From the NCBI GenBank assembly GCA_963921825.1, contig OY997593.1, forward strand, positions 43,353,111 through 43,417,110: a stretch of DNA of 64,000 bases, given 5' to 3'. Below, piece after piece: positions 1 to 10,263 of the stretch (within the stretch, counting starts at the first letter, position 1; each line of letters opens with the position of its first letter). Source of the stretch: Erodium maritimum. Lineage: Eukaryota > Streptophyta > Magnoliopsida > Geraniales > Geraniaceae. The notes under the pieces are model-generated. The model searched no databases, was not told where the DNA came from, and saw nothing but the letters and a program-made list of their open reading frames with translations. The position numbers and the translations under genes are program-made.

Positions 1-180
1 TATAGAGATACCAGGTAAATTACATTGAGTCTCAGCTTTGTTTAGCATACAAGAGAGCGCTTCTATACAAAAGAGAAACAAATAAGGAGATAGAGGGTCT
101 CCTTTGTTATATGCCACAACTCGGTATAATCACGCCAGTAGAATTCCCCCAAAGGTACCGTATACTGAACTGATAAAATC
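1..180 (-). pseudogene. LINE (L1-type) reverse transcriptase fragment
   Basis: Read on the minus strand, positions 108-1 give KGDPLSPYLFLFCIEALS and continue in frame towards PGISI at the window edge. This is the conserved GDPLSPYLF block of plant L1-type non-LTR reverse transcriptases. Further upstream (about 180-110) the similarity continues in another frame, so the copy is frameshifted. There is no start codon and the fragment runs off the left edge. It is a dead LINE ORF2 piece; the length of the whole element cannot be judged here. Confidence 0.8.
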
Positions 181-520
181 CTAAGAATTATATTAACAAT
201 ACAATTGAACGAAGATCCGTATCTTTTTAAGAGCTGAATACTATATTTATATTATGGGTTCTGTATGTCAATATGACAGCCATCTAATTTATTGTTGTGT
301 CACAGATTATAAGCTTAAGCAGTTAGAGCGTAATAATTATGAGTTTGAGAAAGTGTTGTTTAGAGACTAACATCATTTCATTTTTCTTTCTTATTTTGTC
401 TAAATTAATCAGACCCAAAATTACAAATCTATCCGTTATGTGTACAAGACCCACCCTATATATATGACCCATCACTTAATTAACTAATTAATCTCGAGGG
501 TACGTAGATTAATTATTGAG
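181..520. other. AT-rich intergenic DNA downstream of the DUF617 gene
   Basis: No coding signal. This lies just past the stop codon of the minus-strand DUF617 gene and should include its 3' untranslated region. It has AT-rich stretches near 460-495 (tandem TTAATTAAC-like motifs), but I cannot assign a polyadenylation site. Confidence 0.4.
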
Positions 521-1192
521 TTACGATCTCAAAAGGAAGATACTAAGTTCCTGGCCGGAGGTTCCGCCGGGGTTCATCATGTGAAACGATTCGGAATGGG
601 CAGATCCGCTGACGCGCTGGAAGCGGGCGCGAAGGTACATGAGATCGCCGTCGTGGGAGGCGGGTAGGACGCCGGCTCCAACGGAGACGGACTGCATGAG
701 GTTGAGGACGGAGTAGTCGTTGGGGGTAAGGTTGCGGCGGACGGCGAAGCCCACCTTGCGGCCGTTGCAGTACATGGACCAGAGAGGGACGGAGAAGAGG
801 GGGCCGGAGGAGGAGGAGCACTCGAGGGCAATGCGGAGGATGCCGGACTTCATCTCGCGGGCGAGGAAGGCGGTGGGGACCGCGAACTCGACGAGGAAGA
901 GGGGAGCGGCGGATGCCTGGAGGCAGAAGCTGACGCGGCCCTTGCGGTAGCCGAAGAAGGTGCCGGTGAGGGTGGAGGAGGAGGGGGCGGTGGGAGTGGA
1001 GGAGCCGGAGGAGGAGGAGGAGTCGGCGACGGAGGAGGGAGGGAAGGCGCCGCAGCAGGCGGGGACCATACACTCGACGAGGGAGCGGAAGGAGCGGCGG
1101 AGGCGGACCTCGCGAGCGCAGTCGACGGAGGCGGCGGAGTCCATGATGTAGAGAGGGCCTCTTCCGTTTCCCAAATCTATCATGGTTCTCAT
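521..1192 (-). CDS. MIZU-KUSSEI1-like (DUF617) protein, 223 aa
   Basis: An intact single-exon ORF. Residues about 75-222 match the plant-specific DUF617/MIZ1 domain. It begins TGTFFGYRKGRVSFCLQ (76-92), then has FLVEFAVPTAFLAREMKSG, PLWSMYCNGRKVGFAVRR (about 136-153), QSVSVGAGVLP and MYLRARFQRV, and ends in the family C-terminus ELSIFLLRS. Residues 55-74 are a low-complexity Ser/Thr/Pro linker; residues 1-54 are a less conserved arginine-rich leader. Arabidopsis MIZ1 is needed for root hydrotropism and is associated with the ER; the biochemical role of the wider family is not settled, so a hydrotropism role here is only a family-level guess. The gene is very GC-rich against AT-rich flanks, as often seen in monocots. 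An internal in-frame ATG lies three codons after the first; I took the first. A TATA-like box lies about 62 bp upstream. Confidence 0.92.
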   Translation of the reverse strand: MRTMIDLGNGRGPLYIMDSAASVDCAREVRLRRSFRSLVECMVPACCGAFPPSSVADSSSSSGSSTPTAPSSSTLTGTFFGYRKGRVSFCLQASAAPLFLVEFAVPTAFLAREMKSGILRIALECSSSSGPLFSVPLWSMYCNGRKVGFAVRRNLTPNDYSVLNLMQSVSVGAGVLPASHDGDLMYLRARFQRVSGSAHSESFHMMNPGGTSGQELSIFLLRS

Positions 1193-1253
1193 TTTGGATC
1201 ACAAGAGCGTGTGAGTTTGGTCGAGTTATCAAGTGTGAGGAAAATTGGGGGCA

Positions 1254-1260
1254 ATAAATA
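1254..1260 (-). promoter_or_regulatory. TATA-like box of the DUF617 gene
   Basis: On the minus strand the sequence reads CCCCTATTTATTG, with TATTTAT about 62 bp upstream of the start codon, a normal spacing for a short 5' untranslated region. It is called only on position and composition. Confidence 0.45.
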
Positions 1261-1263
1261 GGG

Positions 1264-2439
1264 GACAAGTAGAGGAAGAGGAGCAAATTAATATGAAGCT
1301 GACGAGGCTAACCAGTGCGGGGTCGTGTGTTATTGGATGTATTGTGCGGTGGGCGTGCTGATGCTGACGCTCATGTCGTGACTCGTGATGCTCAGCTACT
1401 ATGGTTTCAGTGTTTACTATTCAGGCTTAATGATTTACGACGGATCCAACACTTTCGCTAACAACCACCTTCATTTCACCATAACTCAATTATCACATAA
1501 ATGATATCACTGTGTAATTACAAAGTGGTAAAAAACAATGAAAAGAAGCATGAGACATGGAAAATGTGAAGATCCCCCAACTTGAAATATAATAATTAGT
1601 TTCTATCCCGATCTCAACCTCCATCAACGACAAAACCTCCAAAGTTTAAACCTTGTTATCGTTTCAGACATCGGCTCTTTTTTTCTTTCTTCGATCTATT
1701 GATTAATATTGTTCGCTTTATGAATTTCTTTCACCATATACGGTGTGTTCATCTCATGGATTTTTATCGACAAATAACCTGCTTTCAGATCAATTTGGTT
1801 GATTTTTTTTCTTTTTTGTAGGGCCTAAAGTCGTTACTCATACGAAACTGTTCTCTGATGGATTGTGGAGGCCAAGGACGTTGGTGGGTGGTCATATGGT
1901 GGCTCATTTGTACTGTGGTTTAAGAAGTACCATCAACGAGACAAAGCGTAAGAATGCTAGACACAGGCTTCGATGATCGCGGGACGCGATGAGGAGCAAC
2001 GGTCCACTCTTTAATCCCACCCCTCCGTCTCCTAGACTACTTCTCATATTCTTCCGAGTTGAGGCAAAAGATGTGTCAGATGTGTACAATCACTTAAAGA
2101 GTGTTGAATCCCCTACGTATACACATAGGATAGTCATATACTATATGTCGTTCTTATGTGTTTCAACATATATCAACGCTGCAATGGAAAGCACCTCTCG
2201 AATCGGTCTATGAAATCTAAGACTATGCCTAGCCTTTCTTTCTGTTCTTCCTGATGTATAAATACGGTAATTTTATGATTTCAATCAAGCACCTTATGTT
2301 TCTCTTAACTCAAAAGTTTTTTAATTTTGATTTTAATTGAAGGTCGATATTCATAATTAGGTGGATTTATACTATAATTTTAAATTTAAATTGTATTATT
2401 TTCCAAAAGTTAATTAGTGCTCATATTAAACACAACAGC
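1264..2439. other. Promoter-side and intergenic DNA, nothing recognised
   Basis: The proximal part should hold the DUF617 promoter. Two short ORFs near 1904-2213 overlap on opposite strands and have no recognisable domain. I see no terminal repeats, no long ORF and no RNA gene. Confidence 0.4.
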
Positions 2440-3743
2440 TTCTTAGGGTTCCGATTTAAGAATAGGTAGTCGCTGCTAGTAATGACCGCACGTGGCCTTC
2501 AGGTAGTTTACTGTGGTTAGTCTGGCGAGGATATGGGAGAGGAGTTCTCCGATGGCTCCTTTTTTGGCGAGGACTCTTTTCTGGATCGGAGCGACTAGTG
2601 GCGATCTGATCGACGACGGTTTGGGAGCTCTGATCATCACATTTGCTGGATAGATATGAGAGATTGGCTAGATGCGATGCGTGATTCAGACCATAAAAGG
2701 TTATTGTTCTCGCGTCGTGGTTCAGTGGGTGATTTCGTCCATGGTTCTCGTCGTTCTCAACACTTCACCTGCTGCTCGGGGCCTCGCCTCCATCGTCCAG
2801 ACCTGCTGGGGGTACCAGTTAGTGCTTTGGTGCAGCACCAGGTTCACAAAGCTCAAGCGGTGACCCTACCATGTGCTTATGTCGCGCGCTACAGGCCTGG
2901 TACTATCTACGGTTCTAATTCTGCGGTTGGTTCACTAGCTGGTGGTGCTTTGGGGCCAAAACGACAAGGAGATGCGTTTTCTTTTGCTGCAGCTCCTTTT
3001 TTCGTGGCTACATCTGTTGCTCAAGGTTTTGTTGAGCTACAACATTTCAGTCACTCTATTGCATGCGTTCAGAGTGGTGTCTCACTTTCTTTTTGGTTGT
3101 TCGGATTGTGCATGGCGTTGGTGACGTCCTGAGGTACACAATGTATGATGGGGCATCTAGAATATTGGTGAGGGGCGGAAAGTACCCTCGCCTCTTCCGA
3201 TGAGTAATCGGGGGGTCGATGAGGGGTTCGCGAGTACTCCTTCTTTACAGACCATAGGGTGGCATCAGTTACACCAAGTATCGGCACAACATTCTCCAAT
3301 GAGATCGGGAACCAATACTTTTATGTTTGTAAAGACCCTGATTATCATCAAAGGGGAAACGACGTCAACTGGTTCCTCGGGAGGATGCATATTCCAACAA
3401 AGCTATTTCATTCCCTGTTTACAAGGTTGCCCAAGCTGTCACTCTCGGTATAAATATTCTTTTAGAATACATCCCAAATTCGATCGCTCGACCCTATCTC
3501 ACAGTCTTCACTCGATATACCGGTCGCTATCGAAACATTCTCTTATCGACATCCTTGGAGCACTTATGTAAAAGAGTAAAAAAAATCAGTTTCATGTCTG
3601 TCCCATAGTGTGGGGACTTATTAGTTGTTTCTTTACAATTGATTTAGTTGGATTTTGTTTCTCCTAGGTGACTTTTTTTTGGGTCAATGCCTCCGGATGA
3701 TTCTTTTCTTTAATATATTGGTTACATTTATTGTTCAAAAAAA
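2440..3743 (+). mobile_element. Candidate degenerate LINE-type retroposon
   Basis: The right end resembles a plant LINE 3' untranslated region: T-rich sequence, TTTAATATATTGGTTAC at about 3711-3727, then an A8 run ending at 3744. Upstream are GC-richer broken ORFs (2656-3132 and 3200-3571) with no domain I can name. The left limit is placed where composition changes near 2440. I found no convincing target-site duplication; AAACACA occurs near both ends but is too short and A-rich to rely on. It could instead be unrelated intergenic DNA. Confidence 0.35.
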
Positions 3744-3900
3744 ACACACAAATTCGACATACGAGTTGTTTCACTTTTGTTTTACATGGTCTCCTTATCT
3801 TATTCTATTTGCATGTAGGTTTACACAATAAGTAATAACTCAAGAAAACAAATTTACTAAAAATCCCTCTTATCTACATATCACCTATATATCAACTCAT

Positions 3901-4094
3901 ATAATTTGTATATGAGTATTGAATAGATAGTATTAGGTTTACATCATATACATCTAAACCCTAATAGTAAATTATCTTAATTAGTTCTCTCTGTATATAT
4001 ATAGAGAGGTGATTTAGTTCGGTTAGTGTTAGGGCTTAGATCTATATGATATAAATCTAATATTATCAATTTATAGTACTCTTATACAAATTAT
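3901..4094. repeat. Fold-back (MITE-like) inverted repeat
   Basis: The left arm starts ATAATTTGTATATGAGTA at 3901. The reverse complement of the right arm starts ATAATTTGTATAAGAGTA and ends near 4094. By eye the arms match at about three quarters of positions over roughly 95 bp, meeting at an AT-rich centre near 3992-4003 (GTATATATATAG). No ORF. A related AT-rich sequence occurs around 7670-8740, where the retroposon at 7691-8670 is inserted. The form fits a non-autonomous DNA transposon, but the superfamily cannot be set because no clear target duplication is visible. Confidence 0.55.
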
Positions 4095-4174
4095 TATCTA
4101 TTTACTTTAATATAAATAATAAGTCATCAATTAATTTTATGTATTAGACTCTAGTAAAGATCAAATTTTAATAT

Positions 4175-4404
4175 TGTTGTGAGGTGGCAAGTAAAATGCC
4201 ACATGTGGTCACCACAATTAGCATGTCACCACTAATTGCATGTTAGGGGATTATGTGGCAATTTCTCGTGAGCTTTGTATTCCTATAAATAGAGGTGCCA
4301 ACCCCTTGTATTAGTGGTTCCAATTCAATCAAACACTTCTTGTAAATGCTCTCAATGAATATAATCCTTTCTCTACTCTCCAATTTCTAAGTGTTATTTC
4401 TTGT
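4175..4404 (+). repeat. 5' LTR of Copia-1, truncated
   Basis: It matches the first 230 bp of the 3' LTR at 7213. It includes CCTATAAATAGAGG near 4284-4297, a likely TATA box of the element promoter. It stops abruptly at 4404, where TGTAAGAACCG of a Gypsy LTR begins; the last ~97 bp are missing. Confidence 0.88.
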
Positions 4405-5785
4405 TGTAAGAACCGCCCCCGGTCGATCCCGGTCGAACCGGTGATTTCTAGCCAAGTTTGACTTTCGGCCGGAAAAGTCAACCGATGACTCAAGAAGTCA
4501 TTCGGGACCTATCCGGGGAACAAAAAGCTTATCCGTCATCACAGTTAGCTTAGTTGGGTCATTTCCTTCCGTTTGACTGTAATACTGTAACGGTCAACTT
4601 TTGGTCAAACTCGGACTTTTTATCGACTTTTTCCGATTAAAATTGGACTGCTGGAATTTTATTAAAAGAAAGTGGCTCCCACAATGCCACATGGAATTAG
4701 AGACTTGGATGAGAAGAAAATGAGTTGAAATGACCTTTTAACCCTCCTTAAAGACTTTAAGTGGATAGAACTTGAAAGGGGCTTTTGGTCATTTAGCATT
4801 TTAGGTCATTTAAGGCAATTGTTGGAGACAATTCAGCCATTTGCTCATTGTTGCAGCTGAGTTTTGATAGAAGGAGAGAAAGGGAGAAGCAAGTTGGCTT
4901 GAGCAAGAAGAAAGAGAGAAAAGAGAGGGTTTTTGGCTCATCCCTTCACCATTCCTCCTCCTAAAGCTTGCTAGCTTCATCTCCTACACATCCTAAAGGT
5001 ATGGATGCTCTTAACTTCTCATTCTATCCACTTTCTAGTTTGGGTTTTGTGGGTTTTGGCTTGAACTTGAAGAACTAACTCTATTGGTTGTTGTTTGGAG
5101 AAGATTTAGTGAAGTTAGGTTGTTTTGATTGTGTTGGTTGAAGTTTTGATGAAACCCATTGAGGGTGTTGAGGATTGGAGGTTTTTGATGGTTATTTTGG
5201 AGTTGTTTGGAGCTGGAAATGGAGATTTTGGGCTGATTTTTGTAGAATCCGAGTTGGGGAAGAAAGGGGAAGGTTCTGGTCTGGTTCGGCATGGAATGGG
5301 ACCCGGAACGGGTCTGGTGCCGGCACGGCGTGCAGCACGGGACGGACTGGGTACTGGCACAGTACGCGGCGCGGAACGGTCCAGACTCCGGCGCAGGACC
5401 TCGCATGGTCCGTGTCTGATTCCGGGCCGGTGCGTCGCGCGGTCCGTGTCTGGTACCGGGCCGGCCTGTGATGCAGTCCGTGTCTGGTTCCGGACCGGAC
5501 CGTGATACGTTCCGTATTGTATTCCGGGCCGGACGATGACACGGGACGGGCCAGATTCCGGATCAGTTTTCCAGAACTGAAACCCTTCCTTTTTGAGATT
5601 ATTTCGATTCCAAGATCATTCCTTTGACTTTGTTTCTGTCCTTAGAGGAATGTTCTGTAATTTAAGTTGAGGAACACTCTGTTGGGTTACTAATTTTGGT
5701 ATTGTTGTGGTCCAAGACCGTGAGACTGAGCTCGAAGGAAGACGAAGACTTGGACCCGTGAGAAGACAAAGAGTACACTAGCCCG
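4405..5785 (+). repeat. Gypsy LTR fragment inserted in Copia-1
   Basis: It starts TGTAAGAACCGCCCCCGG, the same kind of opening as the long Gypsy LTR at 60646 (TGTAAGAACCGCTCCCGG), and shares the AAAAGTCAACCGA motif with it. A GA-rich stretch followed by a donor-like AAAGGTATGG at about 4996-5005 matches the layout of the other Gypsy LTRs here. No 3' terminus or second copy of CTTGT (4400-4404) is found, so the right side was deleted together with Copia-1 sequence. The right limit is approximate. Confidence 0.6.
5401..5560 (+). repeat. GC-rich imperfect tandem repeats
   Basis: About three to four degenerate ~50-bp units built around GTCCGTGTCTG followed by TTCCGGGCCGG-like sequence. Open frames seen across it on both strands are composition artefacts. 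Confidence 0.55.
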
Positions 5786-6975
5786 GATTTAGACACTGAT
5801 ATCTATATGAAACTCACTGATGGATTGAGATTGCCTGAAGCAATGATCGATATCCCCAGAGATCTGTGTTCCATAAAGGTACAGAAGTCTCTATATGGAT
5901 TGAAGCAATCTTGTAGGATGTGGTACCATCGCCTAAGCGAGTACCTTACCAGAGAAGGCTATAAGAATGATGCCATATGCCCATGTGTGTTCATCAAGAA
6001 AACGAACTATGGTTTCGTTATTATAGCAGTATATGTTGATGACATAAATCTGATTGGGACTCCTGAAGAGATCCTCAAAGCTGCTGATTACCTGAAAAGA
6101 GAATTCGAGATGAAAGATTTAGGCAAAACTAGACACTGCCTCGGCCTGCAGCTCGAGCACTTGTCTGATGGAATTTTGATCCATCAATATGCATATGTTG
6201 AAAAGCTCCTGAAGCGCTTTAGCATTGAAAATGCTCATCCACTCAGTACTCCAATGGTCGTCCGATCTTTAGATCCAAAGAAAGATCCAATCCGTCCTAA
6301 AGAAGCAGATGAAAAGATACTTGGTCCTGAAGTACCATATCTAAATGCTATTGGGGGTTTGTTGTTTTTGGCACAATGTACGCGACCTGACATAGCGTTC
6401 CCAGTAAGTGTACTTGCCAGGTTCAGTTCAGAACCCACTCGACGACATTGGAACGGTATCAAACATATATTTCGTTATCTGAGCGGAACTAGAGATTTGG
6501 GACTGATGTATTCTAAGTCCAGGGGGAGCGCTGGTCTGATTGGATATGCAGACGCAGGTTATTTATTAGATCCCCACAAAGCTCGCTCCCAGACAGGATA
6601 TGTTTTCACCTGCAGTGAAACAGCAATTTCTTGGGGCTCTACGAAGCAGAATGTGTGTTCTTACGATCTGTTATCAAGCATGTGCTATGCTCAATCGGCT
6701 CTCCTCCGCTAAACTCTCCTTCAGTTATATATGAAGACAATGCAGCTTGTATTGCTCAAGTCAGAGGAGGCTATATCAAAGGAGATCGAATCAAGCACAT
6801 CTCTCCGAAGTTCTTTTATACTCACGACCTCCAGAAGAGTAATGAGATAGATGTCAAGCAGATTCGTTCATGCGAGAACCTTGAAGATTTATTTACTAAA
6901 ACCTTGCAGACTTCTACCTTTGAGAAGCTAGTTTACAGAATCGGCATGCGTCGCCTTAGCAAGCAACCAAAGTAG
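5786..6975 (+). pseudogene. Copia-1 reverse transcriptase C-half and RNase H
   Basis: The open stretch enters at DTDIYMKL, continues through SLYGLKQSCRMWYHRL and reaches the catalytic YVDD at 6032-6043 (intact). LCL-type motifs such as MKDLGKTRHCLGLQL and the TRPDIAF block follow. RNase H starts near GYADAGY (about 6545). A frameshifting deletion just after ISWGSTKQ (about 6640) removes the segment normally containing a catalytic acidic residue; the frame resumes at 6631-6975 with YEDNAACIAQ and ends DLFTKTLQ...RIGMRRL. The N-terminal half of the reverse transcriptase is missing, so no active enzyme could be made. Confidence 0.9.
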
Positions 6976-7003
6976 CCTGCCTGAAGTCAGGGGGAGAAAA
7001 ACT

Positions 7004-7180
7004 TTGTGCGCTGCACTCTTTTTTCCTTATCCAAATTTTATCCCACAGGGTGTTCTTCGAAAGTTTTTTAACGAGGCAGCATCAAGCACAACTTCAAGCA
7101 CATTTGTGCGTTGCACTCTTTTCCTTACATGTTTTGTCCCACCGGGTTTTCCTGAGGAGGTTTTTAACGAGACAACCTGA
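7004..7180 (+). repeat. Direct repeat before the Copia-1 polypurine tract
   Basis: Two imperfect ~75-bp copies, each with a TGCACTCTTTT run, a TCCCAC(A/C)GGGT motif and TTTTTAACGAG. Similar pairs precede the polypurine tract in many plant Copia elements; their role is unknown. The polypurine tract AAGGGGGAG follows at 7204-7212. Confidence 0.6.
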
Positions 7181-7212
7181 TCTTGAAGCGCATTGTGGTG
7201 TCCAAGGGGGAG

Positions 7213-7539
7213 TGTTGTGAGGTGGCAAGTAAAATGCCACATGTGGCCACCACAATTAGCATGCCACCACTAATTTCATGTTAGGGGATTATGTGGCAAT
7301 ATATCATGAGCTTTGTATTCCTATAAATAAAGGTGGCAACCCCTTGTATTAGTGGTTCCAACACAATCCAACACTTATTGTAAATGCTCTCAATGAATAT
7401 AATCCTTTCTCTACTCTCCAATTTCTAAGTGTTATTTCTTGTCTTTCTTGGTAACCAACCCGTAGACACCAACCTTTGTATTATTCTTGGGCCATTGGTG
7501 TCTTGGCGTTGGTTCCGATCAAACTTGATTACTACAACA
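7213..7539 (+). repeat. 3' LTR of Copia-1 (327 bp)
   Basis: Opens TGTTGTGAGGTGG right after the polypurine tract and closes TACTACAACA, followed by the AATAT duplication. It has TATA-like CCTATAAATAAAGG near 7320. Confidence 0.92.
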
Positions 7540-7690
7540 AATATAAATTTATGTCATCATAAATTGTCATAGTACATCGAATAAATATAAGTCATAACAT
7601 AAATTAAAATAATAGTCTTTATTTATCCGTTCTGATTTTTAGATAGATTATATTTAATATGGTATCCTAGTACTAAATTCATAGTGTCTT

Positions 7691-8670
7691 AAAAAACCCT
7701 ACAATAACCAAAACCCTAGGGGATGCGCTTCTCTGTGCAGCCTCCTCCCCCTCCCCCTACTTCTCCGCCATTGAAGCTTCTGACTCAAACGATTCGCACA
7801 CATTGACGGGTTCACCCATTAGTGGGTTCAATAGTACCCTTGTTAGGGTTTTCGTTTACAACATCTTTTTCTTCATCCTTTTTGGCCGCCGCCCACCTTC
7901 GTAGGTCGTCGCCGCCCACCTTCGCAGGTCTTCGCCGCCCGTTCAAACCGCCCCACGCCCTCGCGCTACTGATCATGCGTCGCCGGTTTGGTCCCGAGCT
8001 AGTGCCAATGGCCACTGTGGCCCTCCTGTTGTCGTCCACCGGGGTCCGTGCTCCATGCGCCGTCTCCCATCTGGAGCGGGCCAGTTTGGGGCATATCCAT
8101 CAAAGGGGAACACCCTACGAAGCATGGGTTCGCTCCCTCGATGGTTCTGGGATCCGGGAGGAGGTACGATAGGTTGGGGCCTGATTCCACGGTACCCGAA
8201 GTCGGGACCCTCGATCCCGAACAAACCGTTGCGGGTCGAATAGTTGATCCCGTCTTCCGCACTACTTCAAAAGATCCGGGCGAATCACGATGAAGAATTG
8301 ACGATACCAGAACGCTCCAATGGCACGAGGCCCAGAAGAACTAGCATCGCAGATTTGGTAGTTTGTTATTTCGTTCGTGTGCTAATTTTTATCTTGTTTT
8401 AGGTCGAATAAGTTGTTGGCTAGACATTCTATTTCTTGTGTTTTGATTAGGACTTTTCATTTCAAGTCTCGCTATTTTGAGACGTTGGTAAGGAGTTGTC
8501 TTGAGTTTTTAGCTACGATTTCAAGTAGGTTATTACTATGGGTCCATGAGCGTTGGGCCTGGTACGGTCGGCTTGGACATACATCTGGAACCCTGGACAT
8601 TTTCGTCCTTTCTTGTTTAATTAACTTTGGGTATTAATACAATTCTCCGGTTACCCGTTTCAAAAAAAAA
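7691..8670 (+). mobile_element. Short poly(A) retroposon (LINE-derived, non-autonomous)
   Basis: The same 14-16 bp sequence, (AA)ATTCATAGTGTCTT, lies at 7675-7690 and directly after an A9 tail at 8671-8684: a long target duplication plus poly(A), the hallmark of LINE-machinery insertion. The 980-bp body begins with AACCCTAG-type leader sequence and GC-rich short ORFs (7822-8172; 8055-8243). It ends with TTAATACAATTCTCCGGTTACCC before the A run, typical of LINE 3' ends. No reverse transcriptase is present, so this is either a LINE with a large internal deletion or another transcript copied by LINE enzymes. Confidence 0.75.
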
Positions 8671-8684
8671 ATTCATAGTGTCTT

Positions 8685-10258
8685 TTACAAGTTATTATCC
8701 ATTAATTGTAATACATATAATCAGGTCGTTGACTATTATTATCAATTATAAAGTTGCTATTATTAGAACAACATAGATTTTAGTTTTCATAGAGAATTTT
8801 GTAGATATTCTAACTATTTTCTCTCTTATCGTCTTAATAGAGAACTCATCATTTCTCACCACTAATCTGAGCTTGTCGTAGCCACCCACCTTCTAGTGCG
8901 TCCTCCATATCCTCCCACCTCATTTGCTTCTCTATTGTGTCCCCATGTAGTTTGTAAGCCGACACGCATTAATAAGGTTCCAAATTGGCATCTCGCAATC
9001 GTTTATTCCTCACCTCTTTTGCTTCCGGTGAAGGAACACATCACTGATCATATATCGCCATTGTCCCTCATCCCCTTCCATTACCCTCTCATGAGGTCGT
9101 TCGCATCAAGCGAATGATTCACAAATCCAAGAAGGCAATGAACATGACTGGCTCTGAACTAGTGGTCCATCTGCCTTCGACGCTCGTAGCTATTCCTCTA
9201 CCACCTTCGCCATCAGCTGATCTTCCCCTTTTAGTTTTATGTAGGCCCATTCCAACAAGGCGTTTTTTCTCAAGATGTTTTTCCGGGAGTATATGGAAGA
9301 ACACCTTCAAGGAAGCCCCACCATTTCAGAATCCCGTACAACCACTGCCTCTACAAGAAAAGGATGTCACAATGCTTATGGGCCCTCCCTCGCCTCCCAT
9401 CTCATCATGTGGTATTCGTCAAAGTTTTTTGGACCTACGATCCCTCCCCGGGGCTCGAGGCCGCGGTTGGTTCTTAGGATGAGATATAATGGATGCCAAC
9501 GTTGATCACTATCTCATTCTCGTCCATGGACGATATTGGGGTTTCCCTGGAAGCATGTTCTCTAGTGACAGATAAGTACGTGATCGTTAAGGTCCTCATA
9601 TCCAAATTTCTCGACCTTCCCCAATGTGCATACAATATGGGATGACGGGTATGTTTCTTTCCCCTAGGACATGAATTCAAAGGATATCTTACATTACGGG
9701 TGATTATAAAGGCTTGGGGAACCTGAGATGAGGGGTTGGCCATGAAGAATCTCTCCCCATGGGTATATGGATTCTGTTTTTCCTATCGCACGACGTTGAA
9801 AAGGGTGCGGCATTCTGAGCCTAGGTGCTTTCGGAATCATACACTTGTTCTGACGAACATCCCAGTCGACAACCTTTCCTTTCCGGGCATGCAGAGGATC
9901 GAACTTTGGGTTTAGGTTTGGGGTCTTTCGCAGAGTGTGTCCATGGTGAGAGCGGTCACTATAGTGGGCGACTCTCTTAGGGGGTATGTTATGGTACATG
10001 CTGACAAGTGAGGATTTTTCTGGGGGGGGGGGGGGGGGGGGAGTCCACCATCTTTCCCAAGTCACCAGAACTAGTCGAGACTTCCAACCCAAGCTGGATC
10101 ACCAGCGTCTCGTTAGAGACAAAGTAGGGTTTGGTGACGCCCTGCGTCCTGCCTAACCTCGAGTTAGGGAATATTTATACAACTAGGTATATTGGGGGTA
10201 ATGGTCATCGACAACACACCCACTGAATTCATCATGCTTCAATTGGTTGATCACTGAT
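8685..10258. other. Unrecognised DNA with short broken ORFs
   Basis: Pre-insertion sequence that continues after Copia-2A at 18729. ORFs at 8896-9117, 9114-9482 and 9694-10092 are short, overlap on both strands and show no domain I can name. A weak resemblance to LINE ORF1 leader sequence is possible but not demonstrable. A 20-base G run lies at 10022-10041. Confidence 0.35.
10022..10041 (+). repeat. Homopolymer run of 20 G
   Basis: An uninterrupted G20 tract. The length of such runs is unreliable in any assembly. Confidence 0.9.
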
Positions 10259-10263
10259 GTCTT

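Larger units (their letters stand above)
4175..7539 (+). mobile_element. Copia-1 LTR retrotransposon, internally deleted
   Basis: The ends are exact: LTRs open with TGTTG and close with CAACA, and the element is flanked by the 5-bp duplication AATAT at 4170-4174 and 7540-7544. In order it holds a 5' LTR cut at 4404, a Gypsy LTR fragment, then only the C-terminal half of reverse transcriptase plus RNase H, a polypurine tract (about 7203-7212) and a full 327-bp 3' LTR. Gag, protease, integrase, primer site and the end of the 5' LTR are gone. The comparable parts of the two LTRs differ at roughly a dozen of 230 positions, so it is moderately old. Confidence 0.9.

Noticed and set aside
543-1286. 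247-aa arginine/leucine/proline-rich ORF on the minus strand overlapping the DUF617 gene
   Set aside because: It is an off-frame reading of the GC-rich DUF617 gene; the composition is an artefact and no domain is visible.
2656-3132. 158-aa plus-strand ORF as a host gene
   Set aside because: No domain, competing ORFs in other frames, and it lies in a stretch with a LINE-like 3' end.
5125-5542. Overlapping ORFs of 98-126 aa on both strands
   Set aside because: They lie in a GC-rich imperfect repeat in a Gypsy LTR; stop codons are rare there for composition reasons.
8896-10092. LINE ORF1-like region
   Set aside because: A few residues are suggestive, but no conserved block, poly(A) end or target duplication could be shown.
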